Below the pieces are notes generated by a model, which saw only the letters and a program-made list of their open reading frames with translations, did not search any database and had not been told where the DNA came from. From the NCBI GenBank assembly GCA_027620575.1, contig JAQCDT010000003.1, positions 1 through 26,600 of the forward strand: a stretch of DNA of 26,600 bases. The letters run 5' to 3'. The translations under genes and the position numbers were made by a program. This DNA comes from Verrucomicrobiota bacterium. Its GTDB lineage: Bacteria > Verrucomicrobiota > Verrucomicrobiia > Opitutales > Coraliomargaritaceae. Position 1 is the stretch's first letter; each line of letters starts with the position of its first letter. Positions 7,711 to 15,022 of this stretch are shown one piece after another.

Positions 7711-8556
7711 ATGCAAACAATTGGTGAAAAAATAGAAGAGACACGAAAACGTAAAGGTATCTCTCTTTCTGAAGCCGCTGAAGCGACAAAAATCCGCAGA
7801 GATTTTCTTCTAAATATTGAGAGCAATGAGTATGATTACGATCTTCCTGAAATCTATAAACGAGGGTTCATCAAAAATTATGCAAAATATTTGAAGCTCA
7901 ATCCCGACAAAGTTTTATCACAATATCAAGAGCAATTGATCACTCATTCAAGCCGATCAAAAAAACCGAACTCAGACTTGTTCAACTCTAGTAGCGATTT
8001 AAATCAATCCGCTGGTCAAGGAACACTGGATCCCCTTTTAGATAAACCTTCGCTTGGAAAAATTAATTTAAACAAACCAACGGAACCATCCGAAGAAGCA
8101 CCCGTATCAGATGAAGCTCAAGCCAATAAAGAGTTATACATCAAAACGGCTATTTTCGGTACCTCCACCTTACTCTTTGTTTTTGGTATCTTCTGGCTCA
8201 TACAAACTATCAGCCAATCCATGAATTCAAATAAGGATGTGGTGGCTAACACAACTACAGCGGCAGCAAACAGCTCGATCACTCAAACGAACGAACCCTC
8301 AAAAAGCACCGAATATCCGATAAAGGAAATCACTCTCAAGGCCAGTGGAAATGTTTATGTTCAAATTCTCCAAAAATTAGACAATAAGTTACTTTTAGCT
8401 AAGCAACTTATTGACGGAGAAATACAAACGATAAAAAGACGGGGACCCGTTGATGTTGCTTTCACTAAAGGAAATTTTGTCACCTTTTTCACAGATGACG
8501 AAACTGAACCGTTTCAGCCAAATACCAGTAACGCTGGCAAAATAACCCTCCCTTAA
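7711..8556 (+). CDS. rodZ: RodZ-like cytoskeletal adaptor
   Basis: RodZ anchors MreB filaments to the inner membrane and helps set rod shape. The 281-residue protein has an N-terminal helix-turn-helix domain (about residues 5-75; TIGEKIEETRKRKGISL ... EIYKRGFIKNYAKYL). A Ser/Pro-rich cytoplasmic linker comes next, then one membrane helix (about 146-166). The periplasmic C-terminal domain resembles DUF4115 (ITLKASGNVYVQI and onward). This order is the RodZ order. It closes the grpE-dnaJ-purN-prmA-rodZ run and converges on orf185. Confidence 0.87.
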   Translation: MQTIGEKIEETRKRKGISLSEAAEATKIRRDFLLNIESNEYDYDLPEIYKRGFIKNYAKYLKLNPDKVLSQYQEQLITHSSRSKKPNSDLFNSSSDLNQSAGQGTLDPLLDKPSLGKINLNKPTEPSEEAPVSDEAQANKELYIKTAIFGTSTLLFVFGIFWLIQTISQSMNSNKDVVANTTTAAANSSITQTNEPSKSTEYPIKEITLKASGNVYVQILQKLDNKLLLAKQLIDGEIQTIKRRGPVDVAFTKGNFVTFFTDDETEPFQPNTSNAGKITLP

Positions 8557-8561
8557 AATTG

Positions 8562-8576
8562 AGTGCTCTATGCACT
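8562..8576. terminator. Weak hairpin between convergent rodZ and orf185
   Basis: A 5-bp perfect stem (AGTGC 8562-8566 with GCACT 8572-8576) and a 5-nt loop lie in the 23-bp gap between two convergent genes. A short T-containing stretch follows on the plus strand. The stem is short, so termination here is only a possibility. Confidence 0.25.
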
Positions 8577-8579
8577 TTC

Positions 8580-9137
8580 TTATTGTCTCATCGCCAGTGG
8601 CTGACGAAGAATCTCCCCAGCAACTAATGCTGCTTTAATGTCGCTCTTATTGCCCAAGATGGACTTCACTTTTTTAGCCACTATTTTTGAGCTATAGACA
8701 GAATTGGTGTGGCTTTGGTTAGTCTTCTTTTTAAGGCGATCCTTTTTGAGCTGGGCTAAATTTGCCTTTAATCGCTCAGCCTCTTCCTGCTTTTGTTTAA
8801 TGTGCAAAGCCTGTTCTTTTAAATGAGTCTGAAATGAGCTAGGCTCTTCGACTTCAATCCTATTCCTTGCGACTTGGGTCTCCTCTGCTTCTTGTTTTTC
8901 AATCGGCTCTTCGACTTTTTCAACTCTTTGGCGTTCTAACTTTTTTTGCAAAATTTCTCTGCGAATTTCCTCAAAAGGATTGTCTAATGGGTCTATCGTC
9001 TCACGGGGATTCCTCTCTTCCGATTCATCGGTGCCTTGAGATGATTTTTTCGCAAAGGCATTCAGAATATAGACAATAATGACTCCCGCCCAAACTAAGA
9101 GATCAAAAACTGAATCTAGTGAAAAAAACGAATTAAT
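8580..9137 (-). CDS. FloA-linked membrane coiled-coil protein with non-canonical start (orf185)
   Basis: I do not recognise the family. Reading back from the stop at 8580, the frame stays open up to the floA stop codon. The upstream part encodes a membrane helix (LLVWAGVIIVYIL) and a polar linker (NPRETIDPLDNPFEEIRREI). A long Lys/Glu/Gln-rich coiled coil and a tail ending GEILRQPLAMRQ follow. The first usual start is TTG at 8951, which would drop the membrane helix. The only start-like codon giving the whole protein is ATT at 9137-9135, 8 nt after a strong GGGGAGG. Alternatively an ATG overlapping floA, in another frame, could be joined through a T7 run at 9128-9122. With the ATT start the protein is 185 residues. 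Its place after nfeD and floA suggests a partner of that membrane system. Confidence 0.6.
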   Translation of the reverse strand: MNSFFSLDSVFDLLVWAGVIIVYILNAFAKKSSQGTDESEERNPRETIDPLDNPFEEIRREILQKKLERQRVEKVEEPIEKQEAEETQVARNRIEVEEPSSFQTHLKEQALHIKQKQEEAERLKANLAQLKKDRLKKKTNQSHTNSVYSSKIVAKKVKSILGNKSDIKAALVAGEILRQPLAMRQ

Positions 9138-9140
9138 AAC

Positions 9141-9800
9141 TTATTCCTCCCCATCCTTAGAGATAGAATCTCGCATATCTGTATCCGCTTTAATATTATT
9201 TAAGCGATAGTAGTCCATAACACCTAAATTTCCACTGCGGAAAGCTTCTGCCAGTGCCAAAGGAACTTCTGCCTCTGCTTCAACCACTTTAGCATTCATT
9301 TCTTCCACTTTAGCTTTCATTTCTTGCTCTAATGCAACCGCTGCTGCTCGACGCATCTCCGCCTTCGCTTGAGCGACATTTTTATCGGCTTCAGCTTGAG
9401 ATTCTTGAAGTTTCGCACCGATGTTTTCTCCCACATCTACATCCGCAATATCAATGGATAAAATTTCAAAAGCGGTGCCCACATCCAAGCCTCGTTCTAA
9501 TACCACTTTAGAAATTTTGTCCGGTGACTCTAAAACATCTTTATAGGTATCCGCAGAACCAATAGTTGTGACAATACCTTCGCCAACTCGCGCAATGATG
9601 GTTTCCTCTAATGCACTTCCAACATATTTATCTAAGTTTGAACGAACCGTAACCCTGGCTCTCGCCTTCACTTGAATACCATCTTTAGCCACACCATCGA
9701 TGCTTCGCTTGCCTGATTCTTGACTAGGGCACTCAATCACTTTGGGGTTAATTGATGTGCGCACCGCTTCAATCACCGACTTCCCAGTACCCTTTTTCAT
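9141..9800 (-). CDS. floA: Flotillin-like protein FloA, C-terminal two thirds
   Basis: This 219-codon piece continues FloA in the same frame directly after a TAA at 9803-9801. It carries the rest of the SPFH/PHB domain (ARARVTVRSNLDKYVG, EETIIARVGEGIVTTIGSA), the strongly conserved FEILSIDIADVDVGENIGA, and the Ala/Glu-rich coiled coil (EADKNVAQAKAEMRRA, KVVEAEAEVPLALAEAF). FloA proteins scaffold membrane microdomains. The piece opens with ATG immediately after the stop (TAAATG), so re-initiation could make it as a separate polypeptide. It lacks the membrane anchor, so its function alone is doubtful. A sequencing error or a recent nonsense mutation is equally possible. Confidence 0.85.
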   Translation of the reverse strand: MKKGTGKSVIEAVRTSINPKVIECPSQESGKRSIDGVAKDGIQVKARARVTVRSNLDKYVGSALEETIIARVGEGIVTTIGSADTYKDVLESPDKISKVVLERGLDVGTAFEILSIDIADVDVGENIGAKLQESQAEADKNVAQAKAEMRRAAAVALEQEMKAKVEEMNAKVVEAEAEVPLALAEAFRSGNLGVMDYYRLNNIKADTDMRDSISKDGEE

Positions 9801-10133
9801 TTACATTAATGCCCAAGCTCTCTGCCAGTTTAAGGTTATGTTTGCTTTATCAGCAGCAATTAAAGCCTGAACGGTCTCGCCCACATTCCCGTCTGCTAAA
9901 TAGTGTGCTTCTAGTTGATCGGTTGATAAAACTAGCCCTGCCTTGACCGCAGTAATTCGTGCATCAACAATTAACGAGACAGGAACCGCTCTCAAACTCA
10001 TTGCCACCAAGGTCGGAAATCCGACTGTGGCTCCTGATAGCCAAGATTTTACAAATATCCCTACATAGTTGATAAAAATATATCCAACAACTAGGACAAC
10101 GAGTCCGATAATAGAATAAATAGCGATTTCCAT
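9801..10133 (-). CDS. floA: Flotillin-like protein FloA, N-terminal third
   Basis: This 110-codon piece holds the membrane-inserted N terminus (about residues 4-30) and the beginning of the PHB domain (PVSLIVDARITAVKAGLVLSTDQLEAHYLADGNV). It ends at an in-frame TAA inside the stretch where B. subtilis FloA reads RCAAIDLAGRDV; here it reads RAWALM, stop, MKKGTGKSV. The stop falls where the family has the Leu of IDLA, and a Leu TTA codon differs from TAA by one base. The two halves together make about 330 residues, the normal FloA length. It follows nfeD by 42 bp on the same strand, the classic stomatin/flotillin-NfeD pairing. Confidence 0.85.
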   Translation of the reverse strand: MEIAIYSIIGLVVLVVGYIFINYVGIFVKSWLSGATVGFPTLVAMSLRAVPVSLIVDARITAVKAGLVLSTDQLEAHYLADGNVGETVQALIAADKANITLNWQRAWALM

Positions 10134-10175
10134 GATAGGTTAATTAAACGGTTTAAGAGTTAAGAATAGTTAGAT

Positions 10176-11624
10176 TTAAAGAAGTTCTTTAACATTTATT
10201 TTAAAATTATCCATTGAGCAAACTAAAACTGATTTCCCCTTATCAATATAGTTAATTTCTGCATGGGCTTCATACTGTTTTCCTTCGATTTCAATAACTC
10301 CTGATGGATTCAAGCGTGTAATTGAGAGCCCTTGCTTTCCAATGAGTTCTACATGAACGGAATTTGCATCTCCCTCTTCATTTGAATTTGAATCTAAAGC
10401 ACTCGATAAAACAATCGAGCGTTCAACAAATGAACCCTTAAATAAACGAGCAAAAATCAAAGCCCCTACTAAGGCAATGCCCACCGCACTGACTAGGTTG
10501 ATTAAGGGCAACTGTAAAAGTTCAAAAGTTAATGGGACCTCTTGGCCGGGCCAGAAATCGGTCATCGCAAAAAGCAAACTTCCCAAAATTAAAATTAAGC
10601 CAAGTAAGCCGAAAACAAATAAGCCAGGTAAAATAAAAATCTCAACACACAAGCAAATCAAACCGAGGACAAAAAAGAGAATCGGCTCATTCCCTGCCAA
10701 GCCCGCAATATTTTGGCTGATAAAAAATAATCCCAACAAAACAATGCCCCCAATTCCAAATACGCCAAAACCCGGCGTTTTAAATTCCACAAATAATAAT
10801 AACATCCCAAGTCCAAGAAGTATGGGTGTAATATTGGCTAGCCACTTAGCCCACTCTTCTGAATAAGTCATCTCGTAAAGCTCTAGGCGATACCCATTGG
10901 TTCCGTATTCTTGATCCAATAGGGCTTTGATAGAATCGGCGATTCCATCCCCTAATAAAGCAACTGCGGGATCTCCATATTTCTTAACTGCTTGTTTCGC
11001 TGTCAGTGTTAATAATTCTCCTTTAGGCTTAATCAACTCATCCCCTATGATGAGTTCATATTCGGAATCAAACATCGCACGAACCACTTCTGTTCGATAG
11101 CGAACCCCTTCAGACAAAACACGAATATTGGCGAGTAAATAGCTTTCTATTTTCATGCGTGCTGTATCTGGCACATCTTCTCCAGTCCCTTGAATCACTG
11201 CCGCCGCTCCCATTTTTCCTTTAGGCGAAAAATAAATTTTATCACATGCAGAGGCGATAAATGCACCGGCAGAAATTGCATCTGGATTGATATAGGTTGC
11301 TGTTTCTCCCTCAAAATAGTCGAGCATTTCCATCATCTCTAGACAAATGTCGAGTCTCCCTCCTGGTGTATCCATATCCAATAAGACAAGATCTGCCTTT
11401 TTGCGTATGGCTTCTTTTAAGCCTCGACGTAAAACAAATAGGTTCGGCTGATTGATCGCTTCATTGATAGGAATCACATAAACGAACTTCGGTGTCTTCG
11501 CTTCTACATTCTCAAAATTCGCCGACTCGCTATCTTTAACAATCTCAGTTTCCCCATACGAAAGACCGACCAGTCCGACAAAAAAAAGCAGGCTCAACAG
11601 ACTATTTTTGAATACAGTAAACAT
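10176..11624 (-). CDS. nfeD: NfeD family membrane-bound serine protease
   Basis: This 482-residue long-form NfeD has four parts. A signal peptide (residues 1-24, ending LSYGE) leads into a ClpP-like periplasmic protease domain with the DTPGG motif (85-89), catalytic S118 (DAISAGAF) and catalytic K158. The 40-residue spacing matches the Ser/Lys dyad of the archaeal STOPP enzyme. Multiple membrane helices follow at about 263-400, with a C-terminal OB-fold NfeD domain (LIGKQGLSI ... GKQYEAHAE). Such proteins form operons with SPFH proteins, which may be substrates or partners; floA is next downstream. Confidence 0.93.
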   Translation of the reverse strand: MFTVFKNSLLSLLFFVGLVGLSYGETEIVKDSESANFENVEAKTPKFVYVIPINEAINQPNLFVLRRGLKEAIRKKADLVLLDMDTPGGRLDICLEMMEMLDYFEGETATYINPDAISAGAFIASACDKIYFSPKGKMGAAAVIQGTGEDVPDTARMKIESYLLANIRVLSEGVRYRTEVVRAMFDSEYELIIGDELIKPKGELLTLTAKQAVKKYGDPAVALLGDGIADSIKALLDQEYGTNGYRLELYEMTYSEEWAKWLANITPILLGLGMLLLFVEFKTPGFGVFGIGGIVLLGLFFISQNIAGLAGNEPILFFVLGLICLCVEIFILPGLFVFGLLGLILILGSLLFAMTDFWPGQEVPLTFELLQLPLINLVSAVGIALVGALIFARLFKGSFVERSIVLSSALDSNSNEEGDANSVHVELIGKQGLSITRLNPSGVIEIEGKQYEAHAEINYIDKGKSVLVCSMDNFKINVKELL

Positions 11625-11821
11625 TCACTGAGTATGCGATATTTCCAAAAAGAAAGCAAGCCTAGCCAAAAATACTTCACCTCTTTAGTGTTTTTCTCGG
11701 TACCGTAAATCTTAGAATTAACGCCCGCCTATGATACCTAGCTGGCTCTGGGCAAAAAAATACTGGATATTTTTCAAAAATCCTTCACAATACACTCCCT
11801 AATAGTGGAACTTCCATCTAA
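11625..11821. promoter_or_regulatory. Divergent intergenic region, nfeD / trkA
   Basis: This 197-bp gap separates two divergent operons and should contain both promoters. I see no confident -35/-10 pair on either strand. One imperfect palindrome (11765-11783, GGAT ... ATCC with an AT-rich core and a central A-A mismatch) lies about 40 bp before trkA and could be a regulator site. No small gene or RNA is evident. Confidence 0.3.
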
Positions 11822-13174
11822 ATGAAAATCATAATTGTAGGAGCTGGCCAAGTCGGTCATAATTTGACTGCGACACTCTCAAAGGAAGGGCACAATGTAA
11901 CCTTAATTGAGCAATCGGAATCCTTATGTGCCAAATTAGACGAAGAGCATAATGCTCGAGTCATCAAAGGAAATGGAAGTTCAGCCAGTCAACTAGCAGA
12001 AGTAGATGTAAAGGACTGTGATGCATTTTTGGCGATGACTAGCGATGACAGCACAAATGTGATATCTTGCTCACTAGCAAAAGGTCTTGGTGCAAAAAAT
12101 TCCATCGCACGAATTCACGATGCCACTTACAGCGATGTTTCTAGCTTCAGTTATCAAGTCCATTTCGGCATAGACTTATTTGTGAATCCCGAGGGAATTT
12201 GTGCGGTCGAACTGGCTAAAGCAATTCGTAATCCTAGTCGTGTTGTCATTGAAGATTTTGCTAAAGGACAAATCGAAGTTCAGCGTATAGAATTAGCGAA
12301 GGGCTCAAAATACATCAACAAAACCCTCAGCGAATTGGATTTTGGGTCAGACTTACGGGTCGGTGTGCTCGAACGAGGCGATTCTGTGATTATTCCCAAT
12401 GGAGACACCGAACTGCAAGAAGAGGATCAACTGACAGTTTTTGGACACCCCGATACTCTTTTTAACCAACGAGAAAAATTTGACCCTCGACAAAAACTCG
12501 AAAGCACGAGTGTTGTTTTGTTCGGTGGTAGTGAAACGACCATCAGTCTAGTTCGCATGCTGACAAACCCACGATTCAAAATTCGTGTCATTGAAAAAGA
12601 TCCAGAGCAATGTGAACATCTCGCCAACCTATTTCCTCATATTGAGATAATCAATGGAGATGCCACCTCTTTAAGATTGCTTGAGGAAGAGCAAATTGGC
12701 TGCGCTGATTATTTTGTAGCTTGTACTAAAAACGATGAAGAAAATATTTTGACCTGTATTCAGGCATCTAAACTTGGAGCAAAACATGTTCAGTTAGTGA
12801 TTAATAAAAGCGACTATGACAAATTGATCAACTCACTGAAAAAAGATTTAAAAATTGAAGTCGTTGTTTCGCCGAGAGTGACCATGACGGAATATATGCG
12901 AAAATATTTAATCAATACTCAGCTAACTGAATTAGCTGAACTTCCCAATAATACTGGGCAAATTTTACAATTAATCATTCCTCATGATTCCCCTGCGATT
13001 GGGAAAAAAATTAAAGATGTCGCCTTGCCTAAGGGAACTTTATTGGTAGCGCTGCTTCATAAGTTCAAAGCAAAGGTGCCAGCCGCAGACGATACGATTA
13101 TCACCGACGATCGCTTGATCGTCATCACCGGAAAAGCGGAAAAGAAAACCGTGCTGAAAAAATTACTCGGTTAA
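11822..13174 (+). CDS. trkA: Trk potassium uptake regulator TrkA
   Basis: TrkA is the cytoplasmic NAD-binding ring that gates the TrkH potassium channel. The 450-residue protein has the duplicated RCK architecture. The first Rossmann domain begins IIIVGAGQVGHN (GxGxxG at residues 7-12), with the ribose-binding acidic residue in TLIEQ. The first RCK_C domain lies at about 140-220. The second Rossmann domain starts near residue 230 (VVLFGGSETT, a degenerate nucleotide loop) and the second RCK_C lies at about 370-450. It is 20 bp ahead of trkH, so both halves of the transporter are co-expressed. Confidence 0.95.
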   Translation: MKIIIVGAGQVGHNLTATLSKEGHNVTLIEQSESLCAKLDEEHNARVIKGNGSSASQLAEVDVKDCDAFLAMTSDDSTNVISCSLAKGLGAKNSIARIHDATYSDVSSFSYQVHFGIDLFVNPEGICAVELAKAIRNPSRVVIEDFAKGQIEVQRIELAKGSKYINKTLSELDFGSDLRVGVLERGDSVIIPNGDTELQEEDQLTVFGHPDTLFNQREKFDPRQKLESTSVVLFGGSETTISLVRMLTNPRFKIRVIEKDPEQCEHLANLFPHIEIINGDATSLRLLEEEQIGCADYFVACTKNDEENILTCIQASKLGAKHVQLVINKSDYDKLINSLKKDLKIEVVVSPRVTMTEYMRKYLINTQLTELAELPNNTGQILQLIIPHDSPAIGKKIKDVALPKGTLLVALLHKFKAKVPAADDTIITDDRLIVITGKAEKKTVLKKLLG

Positions 13175-13194
13175 TATAATTTTGTCATTTTCTG

Positions 13195-14685
13195 ATGAAC
13201 CTAATTATCATTCAAAAGTTATTAAGTATTGTTTACTTTGCGATGTCTCTTGCCCTTGGCCTTTGTATGTTCGGAGGATTGCTCATGGGAGAGACCCTGC
13301 AAAATCGCTCAATTGAAGGATTTCTATACAGTATTCTAATTACTCTAAGTTTAGCGATTATTCTTAGGGTTATTTCCAATCGTGCCTCCCCTAGGGCCGA
13401 TTCGGAAAATTTATTTTTTCGGCGTGAAGCCCTTTGCACCATCGGCCTCACTTGGCTCTCTAGTTCTTTAATCGGAGCTCTTCCTTTTTATTTGGGCTTA
13501 GAGAATTGCTCCTTTGCGGATGCTTTGTTCGAGGGAACTTCAGGACTTACGACTACAGGTGCCACTATTTTCAGTGAATTTTCCGACCTCACGCATAGTT
13601 TGTTTCTTTGGCGTTCCTTAAGTCAATGGATCGGCGGGTTAGGTGTGATTGTTTTCTTCGTGGCCATTCTCACCTCACTCGGAGCAGGGGCAAAGATTTT
13701 ATTCAGTAGCGAATCCTCGGTTACCGCATCGGATTTTGAACAAGGACGCATTCAAGATGGCGTGAATAAACTATTATGGTTTTACATTTCGCTTACTAGT
13801 GTCTGTTTCATCGCCTATAAACTAGCTGGAATGGATTGGTTTGATGCACTCAACCATGCTATGACCACGATTGCTACAGGTGGATTTAGTACGCATACAG
13901 AAAGCTTCGCTTTTTATAACAGTCCACTCATTGAAGCAGTAGCCATTGCCTTTATGCTCATCTCGGCAACCACATTTATTTTTGTCATTCGACTGATTGA
14001 AGGTTCCAAAGATATATTCAAAAAGGGAATCGAGGTGTATACTTTTTATGGTCTAGCTTTCTTCAGCGTGATTCTTATTTCTGCATTGCTCATGCAATCA
14101 GAGACCTCTCCGTTTAACTTTCAAACATTTAGAGATGTCCTTTTTCAGACTAGCTCAATCATAACTACCACTGGCTATACCAGTGCAAATTATGACCTAT
14201 GGGTCCCTTCCGCAAAAATTGTTCTCATGTTTCTAATGTTTATTGGAGGCTGCTCTGGATCGACTAGTGGTGGGATTAAACTTATTCGTATCATCATTGT
14301 ATTTAAGGCTATCTTTCGAACTATCGAACAAACCTATCGCCCCAATAAAACCATTATCCCACGCCTAGGTAAAAAGACCTTAAGTGATACCTTTATTCAC
14401 AATGTGCTCATTTATGTGATCCTTATCTTTACCATACAGGGGATATCGGTAATTGTTCTCTCGTTGCTTGAGCCCAATTTAAATTTAATCAGTTTATTCT
14501 CTGTTGTACAATCGGCGCTCTACAACATTGGACCTGGATTTGATTTTATCGGCCCCACAGAAAGTTTTAGTCTGCTTAAAGACTCCTCTAAAGTCTTTCT
14601 CTCTTTCTTAATGATTTTAGGTAGGCTAGAGATTTACGCTTTGATCGTACTCTTTATACCGAAGATTTGGCGCCCTTACTCTTGA
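13195..14685 (+). CDS. trkH: Trk potassium transporter membrane subunit TrkH
   Basis: This 496-residue integral membrane protein moves potassium inward. Four pore-loop selectivity-filter segments are visible: TTTGA (119-123), ATGGF (227-231), TTTGY (324-328) and NIGPGF (444-449), each following a hydrophobic helix, as in the SKT superfamily. The charged loop SKDIFKKG and the basic segment near FRTIEQTYRPNK match cytoplasmic contacts with TrkA. It follows trkA by 20 bp. Its last 10 bp overlap the 3' end of the ferredoxin gene on the opposite strand. Confidence 0.95.
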   Translation: MNLIIIQKLLSIVYFAMSLALGLCMFGGLLMGETLQNRSIEGFLYSILITLSLAIILRVISNRASPRADSENLFFRREALCTIGLTWLSSSLIGALPFYLGLENCSFADALFEGTSGLTTTGATIFSEFSDLTHSLFLWRSLSQWIGGLGVIVFFVAILTSLGAGAKILFSSESSVTASDFEQGRIQDGVNKLLWFYISLTSVCFIAYKLAGMDWFDALNHAMTTIATGGFSTHTESFAFYNSPLIEAVAIAFMLISATTFIFVIRLIEGSKDIFKKGIEVYTFYGLAFFSVILISALLMQSETSPFNFQTFRDVLFQTSSIITTTGYTSANYDLWVPSAKIVLMFLMFIGGCSGSTSGGIKLIRIIIVFKAIFRTIEQTYRPNKTIIPRLGKKTLSDTFIHNVLIYVILIFTIQGISVIVLSLLEPNLNLISLFSVVQSALYNIGPGFDFIGPTESFSLLKDSSKVFLSFLMILGRLEIYALIVLFIPKIWRPYS

Positions 14686-14915
14686 TCCCCATCATCTCCG
14701 ATGGCTTCTACCGGGCAACCTTCTAAGGCTTCAATACATAGATTAACATCCTCTTCACTTTCGGGCTGTTTATACACATAGGAATAACCCCCATCTTCAT
14801 TACGCATGAAAAAATCAGGTGCGGTCTCTCTGCACAAGTCGCAATCGATGCACTGTTCATCTACATAAAATTTCCCCAAAATGTTTTCGGGCCACTTTTC
14901 TTCTTTCTCTGCCAT
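14676..14915 (-). CDS. Single-cluster [4Fe-4S] ferredoxin
   Basis: This 79-residue acidic electron carrier has one cluster-binding set: C22, C25 and C28 (CIDCDLC) plus C67, followed by Pro (GCPVEAI). An extra C60 is present. The segment between them (ETAPDFFMRNEDGGYSYV) resembles the ferredoxins in which the second cluster has been lost. The partner enzyme cannot be told from the neighbours. The gene converges on trkH with a 10-bp overlap and is divergent from the rhomboid gene. Confidence 0.9.
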   Translation of the reverse strand: MAEKEEKWPENILGKFYVDEQCIDCDLCRETAPDFFMRNEDGGYSYVYKQPESEEDVNLCIEALEGCPVEAIGDDGDQE

Positions 14916-14959
14916 AGCTTAAAACATTTTTATAAAATGATTTGAGTCAAGATATAGCT

Positions 14960-14984
14960 GTAATAATATAAAAAATATTCTTAC
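14960..14984. promoter_or_regulatory. Inverted repeat in the ferredoxin/rhomboid promoter region
   Basis: Two 10-nt arms (14960-14969 and 14975-14984) pair at nine of ten positions around a 5-nt A-only spacer, with outer sequence GTAA ... TTAC. It lies midway between two divergent genes, where a dimeric regulator could bind. Given the AT-richness, chance is a real alternative. Confidence 0.3.
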
Positions 14985-15022
14985 AGGCTTGCACAATAAT
15001 TTCAAAAAAATTAGATACCTAT

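Noticed and set aside
9801..9803. Reassignment of TAA to an amino acid
   Set aside because: TAA is used as the normal stop of many intact genes here (gnd, dnaN, trkA, grpE) and RF1, which reads UAA, is intact.
10477..10866. 129-codon open frame on the plus strand
   Set aside because: It is antisense to the membrane helices of nfeD; its Lys/Pro-rich composition is what a reversed hydrophobic coding region gives.
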